The notes: a model not told the origin generated them from the sequence alone. 64,000 nt of DNA from Flavobacterium sp. (GCF_027484205.1 NZ_JAIXUB010000015.1:310001-374000), one strand, 5' to 3'; shown: positions 52,366 to 60,126, counted from the stretch's first letter. Made by a program: numbers and translations.

Positions 52366-53259
52366 TTAGTATTGGTTAATTATTTGATGCATTCCTGGTT
52401 CGCAAGTTAACAAATGCCAACCACCAAAAACAATGTAAACTCGATTATTAGTTTTAAGCAGTTCATTGGTTTTCTGTAATAAAAATTGGTCTCTTATTTC
52501 TTTTGATTTTCTACCAATTTCTTGAAATTTCCCATTTTTATCAAATGGATTTGTTGGTTTTAACGAATTGATTTCAAATGGTCTTCCTACTAATTCTTGA
52601 TAATTTTTCTTGAAATAGTCAAATGTTTTTTCATTTGGCGAAAGCGATAATTTTCCTTTTTTAATGATGTAATTAGCTAAAAATTTATTGTAATTAGAAA
52701 CAATCGAATCATAATTTGTGACTTTACTGTCATAAAGAGACCAAAGCAATCGTTCAGTAATAATATAAGTTAGGAATTCATTTTTAGAATATAATTTTGA
52801 AAGTTCCTTGAGCTCATAATCAATTTCAGGATCACCGTTAACGGTTTTAATTTTCAAACTATCGGATAAATATTTCAATAATCCAATCTCACCATCTTTT
52901 AAAATGGCTTCTCTCTTTGAAGTATAATTTTTTCCATCAACAGAACCTCCTTCGTTTATAGCAATTGAAGGATTAGTTTTTAAAAATGATTTTTCAATGT
53001 CTTTAAACATTTTGTTAGTTACATCATTATTATCTGTTAGATGTTCAACGCCACAAAATGTTATTGATTTTTCCTTTTTTTCGAATTTAATGATGTAAGG
53101 ATTGGATGGTAAATGTCCAAAACTATCGAGTTTTATATCTAAATAGCTTTTGGTTTTAAAGTTCTTAATAACTGAAGTTTTGTTTTTCTGATTCTCATTA
53201 CAAGAAATTAATAAGAGCAAAATACAGATTAAATAAAAAGGTGTGATTGAAAATTTCAT
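52366..53259 (-). CDS. Lipoprotein, TraB/GumN (TIKI)-like
   Basis: 297 residues. Lipobox LISC near residue 20. FCGVEHL, AINEGG and the C-terminal RDQFLLQKTNELLKTN with VYIVFGGWHLL follow the pattern of the TraB/GumN family (first GxxH, a conserved E, RN/RD ... GxxHL), which includes membrane-linked metalloprotease-like proteins such as TIKI. The match is by eye and partial. The shared motif GTTTCAATCATCAATCAAA ends on the A of its start codon. It is the first gene downstream of the membrane AraC-type regulator. Confidence 0.65.
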   Translation of the reverse strand: MKFSITPFYLICILLLLISCNENQKNKTSVIKNFKTKSYLDIKLDSFGHLPSNPYIIKFEKKEKSITFCGVEHLTDNNDVTNKMFKDIEKSFLKTNPSIAINEGGSVDGKNYTSKREAILKDGEIGLLKYLSDSLKIKTVNGDPEIDYELKELSKLYSKNEFLTYIITERLLWSLYDSKVTNYDSIVSNYNKFLANYIIKKGKLSLSPNEKTFDYFKKNYQELVGRPFEINSLKPTNPFDKNGKFQEIGRKSKEIRDQFLLQKTNELLKTNNRVYIVFGGWHLLTCEPGMHQIINQY

Positions 53260-53277
53260 TTGATTGATGATTGAAAC
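53259..53277 (-). promoter_or_regulatory. Shared cis-motif, copy 3 (before the TraB-like gene)
   Basis: Minus-strand GTTTCAATCATCAATCAAA; its last A is the A of the ATG at 53259. It lies 56 bases from the end of the AraC-type regulator gene. Confidence 0.6.
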
Positions 53278-53332
53278 CTTGATTAAGTAAAAATAAACCT
53301 CTTTAATTTAACAAAATTGTAAAATTGTAATC

Positions 53333-54538
53333 TCAAGAAATTAAATTCAAATACTCTTTTGGAGTTTTTCCAGTATTTTTTTTGAACGCACGGTTAAAAG
53401 TCGCTTTGGAATTAAATCCACAATCGTAAGCTATTCCTAATAAAGTAGATTTTTTGTGCTCGCCATTTGCAAAACTATTTTTTACAGCTTCAATTCGGTA
53501 GTTATTGATACAATCGTTAAAATTCATTTGGAAACCTTGATTGATGGTTTTTGAAATTACGGAAGCATTAGTTTCTAATTTTTTTGCTAAATCTGTCAGC
53601 GTTAATTCTGGATTTTGATAGAGTTTTTCTTCATGAATTAAGGTTTCAATTTTAGATTTCCAAAGTTCAATTTCGGGCGAGTTTGTTTCTTCAAACGTTT
53701 CATGCTCTATATCTATTACCGTTTCTTCGATAACAGTATTAGAAGATAAAAGATAAGTAGGTTGGTTGTTAAGAACTGATAATTTGAAAGCAATTTTAGA
53801 GATAACAGCATTACTATAACCAGTAACAGCAATATAATATAGTACAATGGAAAACATCAGAAAAAACCACCAAGTACCTTGATAAGAATCTAAAACAGGA
53901 AAAAATATGCTAGCAATGGTAAATGTTAATCGAATGCAAATCATGCATAAAAACGCAAATAGATAATTACGAATCCATCGAAACAGTAAGTCATCAGCAT
54001 TACTTGCAACTTGAAAAATTAATTTTTTGTATTTGAAATAATATCTTAAACTCAAACCAAAATAAATCGTCATCGAAATAAAACCAGAATATTGATACCA
54101 ATTATCAAAATCTTTATCAGCTTGATCTTCATAAAAATAATATGCTTTAAAAATAAATTTGTCGTAAATCCAAAAGCTCATCATTACAAATAGATACAAA
54201 ATACCAGGTAAAAAATGCAATAAATCTTTCTTTGAAAGTTTAAACATTGGATTCAATAAACTTTGTGTGTAAAAATATATTATTGGACCAATGAAGAATA
54301 AATGCTGAAATGGCATATAAAACATAAAATCTCTGTAAGGTTGATTGTCATACCAACCAGCAAAGCCCAACATCCAAGGTGCAATGAACAAACTGCATAA
54401 AAATATAAAAAGACTCAACCAATAGTTGGATTTATCCTCAGTTCTTATGGCTTTTACTAACAATAAAATGCTGTAAATTATTCCTTGCGTGAAGGAAATA
54501 AGTAAAAGCGAACTGTAAGATCCAAATTCAAAAAGCAT
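53333..54538 (-). CDS. Membrane-anchored AraC-family transcriptional regulator
   Basis: 401 residues. The N-terminal half (about 1-235) has around seven hydrophobic helices, including LLLISFTQGIIYSILLLVKAI and WLSLFIFLCSLFIAPWMLGF. The C-terminal 100 residues are an AraC DNA-binding domain: LTLTDLAKKLETNASVISKTINQ is the first helix-turn-helix, and LLGIAYDCGFNSKATFNRAFKKNTGKTPKEY the second with the AraC signature. It senses an unknown signal at the membrane. The secreted genes downstream, three of which share a cis-motif, are candidate targets; this is an inference. Confidence 0.93.
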   Translation of the reverse strand: MLFEFGSYSSLLLISFTQGIIYSILLLVKAIRTEDKSNYWLSLFIFLCSLFIAPWMLGFAGWYDNQPYRDFMFYMPFQHLFFIGPIIYFYTQSLLNPMFKLSKKDLLHFLPGILYLFVMMSFWIYDKFIFKAYYFYEDQADKDFDNWYQYSGFISMTIYFGLSLRYYFKYKKLIFQVASNADDLLFRWIRNYLFAFLCMICIRLTFTIASIFFPVLDSYQGTWWFFLMFSIVLYYIAVTGYSNAVISKIAFKLSVLNNQPTYLLSSNTVIEETVIDIEHETFEETNSPEIELWKSKIETLIHEEKLYQNPELTLTDLAKKLETNASVISKTINQGFQMNFNDCINNYRIEAVKNSFANGEHKKSTLLGIAYDCGFNSKATFNRAFKKNTGKTPKEYLNLIS

Positions 54539-54619
54539 GAAGAAGTTTTTGTAAAAATAAGTATTAAATATTATCTGTTTGTTACAATTATATTAATTTC
54601 ATAACTGAATATTCTTAAC

Positions 54620-54627
54620 TATCTTTG
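54620..54627 (+). promoter_or_regulatory. -7 box for dusB
   Basis: TATCTTTG, an exact TANNTTTG match, 15 bases before the ATG at 54643. It overlaps the upstream in-frame TTG at 54625, which rules out that start. Confidence 0.55.
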
Positions 54628-54642
54628 CAAAAAAATAAAGCA

Positions 54643-55635
54643 ATGCCTAAAATAGGTAACATCATATTACCCGATTTCCCACTATTACTTGCGCCGATGG
54701 AAGACGTAAGCGATCCACCATTTCGTAGATTATGTAAATTACATGGTGCGGATTTGATGTATTCTGAATTTATTTCTTCTGAAGGATTGATTCGTGATGC
54801 TGTAAAAAGTCGTCAGAAATTGGATATTTTTGATTACGAACGACCAGTAGGAATCCAAATATTTGGCGGTGATGAAGAAGCCATGGAAATGTCGTCACGA
54901 ATTGTTGATGCTGTTCAACCTGATTTGGTGGATATTAATTTTGGTTGTCCTGTTAAAAAAGTGGTTTGTAAAGGTGCAGGCGCAGGTGTTTTGAAAGATG
55001 TAGATTTAATGGTGCGTTTGACCAAAGCTGTTATTAAAGGAACAAATCTTCCGGTAACGGTAAAAACACGTTTGGGTTGGGATGAAAATTCTATCAATAT
55101 TGATGAGGTTGCTGAACGTTTGCAAGATATTGGTGTTCAAGCTTTAACAGTTCATGCGAGAACTCGTGCGCAAATGTATAAAGGACATTCGGATTGGAGT
55201 CACATTGAACGTGTGAAAAATAATCCTAGAATTACGATGCCAATCTTTGGAAATGGCGATATTGACTCTCCAGAAAAAGCATTAGAATATAAAAACAAAT
55301 TTGGCCTTGACGGAATGATGATTGGTCGCGCTGCAATAGGCTATCCTTGGATTTTTAACGAAATCAAGCATTACTTTGCGACAGGAGAACATCTAGCAAA
55401 ACCAACAATTTCCGATAGAGTAGAAGCTGCAAGAAATCATTTAACATGGTCAATGGATTGGAAAGGTGAACGCCTTGGAATTATAGAAATGCGTCGTCAT
55501 TATACTAATTATTTCAAAGGAATTTCAAATTTCAAAGATTACCGATTGAAATTGGTTACTATTGATGATGCCGAAGGTTTATTTAAAGCTTTAGATGAAA
55601 TTCAGGATGTTTATTCAAGTTATCAAGTCATTTAA
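54643..55635 (+). CDS. dusB: tRNA-dihydrouridine synthase
   Basis: 330 residues, an FMN enzyme that reduces uridines in tRNA D-loops. LLAPMEDVSDPPFRRLCKLHGADL opens the barrel, FGCPVKKVVCKGAGAG carries the catalytic Cys loop, and VKTRLGWD, LTVHARTRAQMYKGHSDW and FGNGDIDSPE follow; all are DusB-type blocks. The start at 54643 is set by the promoter box overlapping the earlier TTG. The 3' end overlaps the convergent permease gene by four bases. Confidence 0.94.
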   Translation: MPKIGNIILPDFPLLLAPMEDVSDPPFRRLCKLHGADLMYSEFISSEGLIRDAVKSRQKLDIFDYERPVGIQIFGGDEEAMEMSSRIVDAVQPDLVDINFGCPVKKVVCKGAGAGVLKDVDLMVRLTKAVIKGTNLPVTVKTRLGWDENSINIDEVAERLQDIGVQALTVHARTRAQMYKGHSDWSHIERVKNNPRITMPIFGNGDIDSPEKALEYKNKFGLDGMMIGRAAIGYPWIFNEIKHYFATGEHLAKPTISDRVEAARNHLTWSMDWKGERLGIIEMRRHYTNYFKGISNFKDYRLKLVTIDDAEGLFKALDEIQDVYSSYQVI

Positions 55636-56837
55636 TCTAAAACACTTTTACTAGCGCGACTACTTGCAATTAAACTTGCTAGAAATCCTAATAACATGAT
55701 TGTTATAAAAACAATTACAATATTTTCAATAGAAAAGACAACAGGATAAGCAAGTGATTCTGTTATCATTATCAATTCAAATTGTTGTTGTATAAGAACA
55801 ATTGCTGAACCTAATAAAAGCCCAATAATTCCTGCAATTGCACACGATAAAATTCCTTGATATAGAAAAATTGACTTTAGTTTCTTTGGTTCAACTCCTA
55901 AATGATATAATGTTTTTAAATTATCTTTTTTGTCTAAAACCATCATGATAATTGCACCTGAAAAAGCAAACAAAATCATAATGATCACTAAAGTAAAAAT
56001 CAAATAAATTGCTAAATTTTCGGTGTTGAGCATTTTGTGTAAAGTAGCATTTAATTGTGCTCTGTTTTTTACTTCAACTTTTCCATTGAAAACAGAATTG
56101 ATGGAGTCAATAATTTTATTTTCATCAACATTAGGATTCGTTTTTATTTCAATTCCCGAAACTTGATTAGGTTTATATTCTAATAATTCTTGTGTTAAAC
56201 TTAAATCGGCAAAGACAAATTTAGAATCTAATTCTTCGCTTATAGCATATATTCCAACAGGAATAAGTGATGTTTTGTTGAAAGCATCTTCAATATTTTC
56301 TATACTAATATTTCCTTTTCCTGGTTTTGGAACAAAAACTTCAAACGGATTGTTAAAATCAAATAACCCTAATGATAATTTTTCTGAAATTCCATAACCA
56401 ATGACAACCTGATAGGTATCTTTTTTGAGCCATTGACCATTAAATAATTTATCTGAAACTTTATTAACTTTTGAATAATTCGAATCAATTCCTTTTAGAG
56501 ATGTAAAATATTCTTTTTCGTTGAAAGAAAACATTACTCGCTCTTCAATTATTTTGCTGTAACTTACAACACCTTCAATATTTTTGATTTTTTTTTCTTG
56601 TTCAGATGAAACTATGAAGGATTTACCTAATTTTGAATTTACCTTTAAATCAGGATCAAAATCATTTGAAAAAGATAAGCTAAATACACGTAATCCGCTA
56701 AATACAGAGAGTACAATAAACAAAGCCATTGCACCAATAATAATTCCACCCGATGCAATTCGAGTAATAATATTGATAGCATTATTTTTACTTTTACTAA
56801 AAATGTAGCGTTTAGCTATGTAAAGCGGAAAATTCAC
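55632..56837 (-). CDS. ABC transporter permease, LolC/LolE (FtsX) type
   Basis: 401 residues. MNFPLYIAKRYIFSKSKNNAINIITRIASGGIIIGAMALFIVL is the typical N-terminal LolE block with TM1 (seen as consecutive motifs). A large periplasmic domain (about 50-270) follows, then three C-terminal TM helices with the FtsX motif LKTLYHLGVEPKKLKSIFLYQGIL. It should extract lipoproteins from the inner membrane for transport to the outer membrane, or do a related export job. Its ATPase partner is not in the window. It starts at the base directly after the rbfA stop, so rbfA and this gene are one operon. Confidence 0.9.
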   Translation of the reverse strand: MNFPLYIAKRYIFSKSKNNAINIITRIASGGIIIGAMALFIVLSVFSGLRVFSLSFSNDFDPDLKVNSKLGKSFIVSSEQEKKIKNIEGVVSYSKIIEERVMFSFNEKEYFTSLKGIDSNYSKVNKVSDKLFNGQWLKKDTYQVVIGYGISEKLSLGLFDFNNPFEVFVPKPGKGNISIENIEDAFNKTSLIPVGIYAISEELDSKFVFADLSLTQELLEYKPNQVSGIEIKTNPNVDENKIIDSINSVFNGKVEVKNRAQLNATLHKMLNTENLAIYLIFTLVIIMILFAFSGAIIMMVLDKKDNLKTLYHLGVEPKKLKSIFLYQGILSCAIAGIIGLLLGSAIVLIQQQFELIMITESLAYPVVFSIENIVIVFITIMLLGFLASLIASSRASKSVLD

Positions 56838-57230
56838 TTATGCTTTTTTTCTTTTTTCTAAAAGATCACGATTTTCAATTGGATTTTCTTCACCTTTCAA
56901 AGCATTATCGATTTTTTCAATATAATCCAAAGAATCATCAATGTAAAAGGAAAGATTAGGTACTTTACGTAATTGCAGTTTTACTCTCTGTGATAAATCG
57001 TGTTTAATTAAAGGAGCATTTGATTTTACTGCTTCTAAAATTTCTTTAGCTTTATCTTGAGGGAATACACTTAAATATACACGCGCCACACCTAAATCGG
57101 TTGTAACACTAACTTTAGAAACCGAAATTATCAAATTTGTAAGTCCGTTTTTTCTCACTTCACCTTGAAGAATATCTACTAAATCATTTTGTAGAACACT
57201 TCCTATTTTTTTCTGTCTATTTGTTTCCAT
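56838..57230 (-). CDS. rbfA: Ribosome-binding factor A
   Basis: 130 residues from METNRQKKIGSVLQNDLVDIL, a KH-type domain protein that helps 16S rRNA maturation of the 30S subunit. VSKVSVTTDLGVARVYLSVFP and the KLQLRKVPNLSFYIDDSLDY block are family hallmarks. The ATG at 57230 is preferred over 57260 because the -7 box TATTTTTG ends 4 bases upstream of it; this predicts a leaderless transcript. A repeat element lies beyond the promoter. Confidence 0.95.
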   Translation of the reverse strand: METNRQKKIGSVLQNDLVDILQGEVRKNGLTNLIISVSKVSVTTDLGVARVYLSVFPQDKAKEILEAVKSNAPLIKHDLSQRVKLQLRKVPNLSFYIDDSLDYIEKIDNALKGEENPIENRDLLEKRKKA

Positions 57231-57234
57231 AGTG

Positions 57235-57242
57235 CAAAAATA
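57235..57242 (-). promoter_or_regulatory. -7 box for rbfA
   Basis: TATTTTTG on the minus strand, 4 bases before the rbfA ATG, the same spacing as bioF and umuC. No TTG at a good distance. Confidence 0.55.
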
Positions 57243-57249
57243 CGATTTT

Positions 57250-57405
57250 TTTAAAGCCACGAAGACTCAAAGGCGCAAAGTTTAATTTTTTCTACTATGT
57301 GTTGTTTCAGAAATTTAATTTTTAAGGTTACTTTTTTTAAATTAATTTTTGGAAATTACTTAATTTTACAAAACCTTAGAGTCTTAGAGACTTTGTGGCA
57401 AAAAA
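57250..57405. repeat. MITE-like repeat element with imperfect terminal inverted repeats
   Basis: GCCACGAAGACTCAAAG near the left end (from 57256) matches the reverse complement of the right end CTTAGAGACTTTGTGGC (57383-57399) with three mismatches. The interior is AT-rich and non-coding. Its right end supplies the sequence just before the mce start codon. Confidence 0.55.
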
Positions 57406-57407
57406 GC

Positions 57408-57809
57408 ATGAGAAAAATAGAACACATAGGAATAGCCGTAAAAAGTTTAGAAACATCTAATTTATTATTTGAAAAATTATTTGGCGCGCCTGCATATAAA
57501 CAAGAAGAAGTAGCAAGTGAAGGAGTAAAAACCTCTTTTTTCATGAATGGTCCAAATAAGATAGAATTACTTGAAGCCACAAATCCAGATAGTCCAATTG
57601 CAAAATTCATTGAAAAAAAAGGAGAAGGAATTCATCATATCGCTTTTGATGTAAAAGATATTGTATCAGAAATGAAAAGATTAGAAGAAGAAGGGTTCAT
57701 TTTGCTAAATGCAGTCCCAAAAAAAGGAGCTGATAATAAACTTGTAGCTTTTTTACACCCAAAAACCACTAATGGAGTTTTGATAGAATTATGTCAAGAA
57801 ATAGAATAG
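57408..57809 (+). CDS. mce: Methylmalonyl-CoA epimerase
   Basis: 133 residues of the glyoxalase/VOC fold. IEHIGIAVKSLETS holds the first metal-binding His, IELLEATNPDSPIAKFIEKKGEGIHHIAFDV the next ligands (in consecutive motifs), and LIELCQ the C-terminal Glu. It interconverts the two methylmalonyl-CoA stereoisomers in propionate metabolism. The start at 57408 begins the conserved domain; the longer frame runs through a repeat element. No partner mutase is in the window. Confidence 0.95.
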   Translation: MRKIEHIGIAVKSLETSNLLFEKLFGAPAYKQEEVASEGVKTSFFMNGPNKIELLEATNPDSPIAKFIEKKGEGIHHIAFDVKDIVSEMKRLEEEGFILLNAVPKKGADNKLVAFLHPKTTNGVLIELCQEIE

Positions 57810-57874
57810 AATAATTGAATTTCAAACAATTATGAAAATATATAAAATCTAAAAAATCAAAAACAAAAAAACAC

Positions 57875-57905
57875 TTGCAATAAATTAAAAATAGTAGTAA
57901 TATTG
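57875..57905 (+). promoter_or_regulatory. Promoter for the CAU tRNA
   Basis: TTG at 57875-57877 and TAATATTG at 57898-57905 (one mismatch to TANNTTTG) with 20 bases between; the tRNA begins 14 bases later. Confidence 0.5.
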
Positions 57906-57918
57906 CAACCTCATAATC

Positions 57919-57992
57919 GGTCCTATAGCTCAGTTGGTTAGAGCACCTGACTCATAATCAGGTGGTCCTTGGTTCGAGCCCAAGTGGGACCA
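57919..57992 (+). tRNA. tRNA with anticodon CAU (elongator Met or Ile2)
   Basis: The acceptor GGTCCTA pairs with TGGGACC and the discriminator is A. The D arm is AGCTCAGTTGGTTAGAGC, the anticodon arm CCTGA/TCAGG around CTCATAA, and the T arm CTTGG/CCAAG around TTCGAGC. The anticodon CAU fits elongator tRNA-Met, or tRNA-Ile2 if its C34 is modified to lysidine. The C4-G69 and C5-G68 pairs are reported TilS recognition features, which leans toward Ile2, but the sequence alone does not decide. Confidence 0.92.
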
Positions 57993-57998
57993 CATTTT

Positions 57999-58029
57999 AA
58001 AAAGACTTCTTTTTTGAAGTCTTTTTTTA
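57999..58029 (+). terminator. Terminator after the CAU tRNA
   Basis: Perfect stem AAAAAGACTTC/GAAGTCTTTTT with a 6-nt loop and additional T. Confidence 0.85.
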
Positions 58030-58174
58030 TTTTTTGAAAACTAAAAACAATTATTTTACGTTTATAATAACAACAAGTAGATTAAGTTAACAAATTGTCA
58101 TTAAATTTCTACAAGTATTAAATTATAAGCGAAAATATTTTGATAAAGAGATTTTTTTTTTACTTTTACGCCCT

Positions 58175-58375
58175 ATGAGAATTGTCCCAAGTAGAAAAGT
58201 TTTATTATTAGTAGGTCTTTTGGGTTGTAACGTTATGTTTGCAGCACCTGATCCTCCGCCACCAATTCCACCACCTCCAGGGTTGCCAATTGATGGTTGG
58301 ATTACTTTTGTTGTATTCTTATCATTGGTTTTTGGATTATACAAAATATACAGAATAAAAAAAGCTTCAAATTAA
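58175..58375 (+). CDS. Small proline-rich single-pass membrane protein (PID-CTERM-like)
   Basis: 66 residues. The signal peptide runs to about residue 24 (LLLVGLLGCNVMFAAP), then comes a proline-rich stretch PDPPPPIPPPPG, the phrase LPIDGW, a TM helix (ITFVVFLSLVFGLYKIY) and a basic tail RIKKASN. The layout (LPIDG, TM helix, basic end) matches what I recall as the PID-CTERM protein-sorting signal of Bacteroidetes, though here almost the whole protein is the signal. The last codons and the stop lie within a terminator hairpin. A near-consensus TACTTTTA is 6 bases before the ATG. Confidence 0.75.
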   Translation: MRIVPSRKVLLLVGLLGCNVMFAAPDPPPPIPPPPGLPIDGWITFVVFLSLVFGLYKIYRIKKASN

Positions 58376-58391
58376 TTTTGAAGCTTTTTTT
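58357..58391. terminator. Bidirectional terminator overlapping the end of the small membrane-protein gene
   Basis: Stem AAAAAGCTTCAAA with TTTGAAGCTTTTT; the stop codon TAA (58373-58375) lies in the loop. It serves the plus-strand small gene and the minus-strand ribE. Confidence 0.8.
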
Positions 58392-58408
58392 ATTTTTGTC
58401 ACAATTTA

Positions 58409-58996
58409 TTATCTTATGGAATGAAGTTTAGAAACATATTTTCCAATTACATCAAATTCTAAATTTATTTTTGTACCAATAACAAAGGTGTTAAAGTTGG
58501 TATGTTGATAGGTATAAGGAATAATAGCTACACTAAATTCATTAATTTTCGAATCTACAACAGTTAAACTAACACCATTTACAGTAATAGAACCTTTTTC
58601 AATAGTTAAATTATTTAAAGAAGCATCATATTCAAAGGTATATTTCCAACTGCCGTTAGTTTCCTCAATTGATTTACATACTCCAATATGATCAACATGC
58701 CCTTGAACAATATGACCATCTAGACGATCACCAAGTTTCATTGCGCGCTCAAGATTAACAAAATCATTAATTTTCCAACTTCCAACATTGGTTTTGTCAA
58801 TTGTTTCTTTAATTGCGGTTACCGTGTAATTGTCATTTTCAATCCCTACAACAGTCAAACAAACACCATTGTGTGCAACACTTTGATCAATTTTTAGTTC
58901 ATTAGTAATGGATGAATTAACCGTAATGTGAAAATTTTCTTCTTCTTTTTTAATGTCTTTTATTGTTCCTAGTGTTTCTATAATTCCTGTAAACAT
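58409..58996 (-). CDS. ribE: Riboflavin synthase, alpha subunit
   Basis: 195 residues. MFTGIIETLGTIKDI is the canonical N terminus. The two lumazine-binding repeats are visible: SVAHNGVCLTVVGIEND with LERAMKLGDRLDGHIVQGHVD, and GSITVNGVSLTVVDSKINEFSVAIIPYT. It dismutates two 6,7-dimethyl-8-ribityllumazine molecules into riboflavin. The ATG at 58996 is chosen because a -7 box at 59027-59034 overlaps the upstream frame. RibF, the next step, is at 19.8 kb. Confidence 0.97.
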   Translation of the reverse strand: MFTGIIETLGTIKDIKKEEENFHITVNSSITNELKIDQSVAHNGVCLTVVGIENDNYTVTAIKETIDKTNVGSWKINDFVNLERAMKLGDRLDGHIVQGHVDHIGVCKSIEETNGSWKYTFEYDASLNNLTIEKGSITVNGVSLTVVDSKINEFSVAIIPYTYQHTNFNTFVIGTKINLEFDVIGKYVSKLHSIR

Positions 58997-59013
58997 TTGT
59001 CGTTTTATTTTAC

Positions 59014-59034
59014 TAAATTTGCACTTCAAAAATA
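59014..59034. promoter_or_regulatory. Divergent -7 boxes for pdxA and ribE
   Basis: Plus strand TAAATTTG at 59014-59021 lies 35 bases before pdxA; minus strand TATTTTTG at 59027-59034 lies 30 bases before ribE. Both match TANNTTTG exactly and are 5 bases apart, so the two promoters face each other across a short shared region and may exclude each other. Confidence 0.5.
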
Positions 59035-59056
59035 GCAATAAATAAGAAGAGTCACT

Positions 59057-60121
59057 ATGAAAAAAGCAGAAAATATAATTGTTGGAATTTCAATTGGAGA
59101 TTTAAACGGTATTGGAAGCGAAGTAATATTAAAAACATTTGAAGATACTCGAATGTTAGAACTGTGCACGCCTGTAATTTTTGCTAATGTAAAAATTCTT
59201 TCTTTCATAAAACGAAATTTGAATTCTGATGTAGCTCTTCATGGAATTGATAAAATAGAACAATTAGTTAAAGGTAAAATTAATGTTTTAAATGTTTGGA
59301 GAGAAGGAGTTGATATTAATTTTGGTCAAAATGATGAAAACGTAGGTAAATACGCTATTAAATCATTTGTTGCAGCAACAAAAGCACTTAAAGAAGGTTT
59401 GGTTGATGTTTTGGTGACAGCTCCAATTAATAAATACAATATTCAATCGGAAGAATTTAAGTTTCCTGGACATACAGATTATTTGGATAAAGAATTGGCA
59501 GGAAACGCATTAATGTTAATGGTTCAAGATAATCTAAGAGTTGGGTTGTTGACAGATCATGTTCCTGTTAATGACGTTGCAAAACATTTGACAGAAAAAT
59601 TAATTTTCCAAAAAATTGAAACCATTAACTTGACACTGAAACAAGATTTCAGTATTACAAAACCTAAAATTGCTATTTTAGCTTTGAATCCACATGCTGG
59701 AGATAATGGTGTAATAGGTAAAGAAGATGATGAAATTTTGAAACCAGCCATAAAAAAATTATTTGACAAAGGAATTTTAGCATTTGGACCTTATTCTGCT
59801 GATGGTTTTTTTGGAAGTGGCCAGTATGAAAAATTTGATGCTGTTATTGCAACCTACCATGATCAAGGTTTAATACCTTTTAAAACACTTTCATTTGGTA
59901 GTGGTGTAAACTATACTGCGGGTTTAGATAAAATAAGAACTTCTCCAGATCATGGAACGGCATATGAAATTGCAGGAAAAGGATTAGCAGATAATAGTTC
60001 TTTCAAAGAAGCAGTTTATCTTGCAATTGATGTTTATCATTCACGAAATGAGTATTTAGAACTCTCAAAAAACCCACTAAAAATAAAAGAAATTCAATTA
60101 GAAACAAAAAAAGGTGCGTAA
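59057..60121 (+). CDS. pdxA: 4-hydroxythreonine-4-phosphate dehydrogenase
   Basis: 354 residues. It oxidises 4-phosphohydroxy-L-threonine in the long pathway to pyridoxal phosphate. ISIGDLNGIGSEVILK (GDPxGIG in most homologues), VTAPINKYNIQ, FPGHTDYLDKEL with a metal His, LNPHAGDNGVIGKED, ATYHDQGLIPFKTLSFG and TSPDHGTAYEIAGKG are all present. Full length. Confidence 0.97.
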   Translation: MKKAENIIVGISIGDLNGIGSEVILKTFEDTRMLELCTPVIFANVKILSFIKRNLNSDVALHGIDKIEQLVKGKINVLNVWREGVDINFGQNDENVGKYAIKSFVAATKALKEGLVDVLVTAPINKYNIQSEEFKFPGHTDYLDKELAGNALMLMVQDNLRVGLLTDHVPVNDVAKHLTEKLIFQKIETINLTLKQDFSITKPKIAILALNPHAGDNGVIGKEDDEILKPAIKKLFDKGILAFGPYSADGFFGSGQYEKFDAVIATYHDQGLIPFKTLSFGSGVNYTAGLDKIRTSPDHGTAYEIAGKGLADNSSFKEAVYLAIDVYHSRNEYLELSKNPLKIKEIQLETKKGA

Positions 60122-60126
60122 CGCTT

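Noticed and set aside
57297-57407. N-terminal extension of the methylmalonyl-CoA epimerase
   Set aside because: The extra 37 residues are encoded by an inverted-repeat element and precede the canonical start of the fold.
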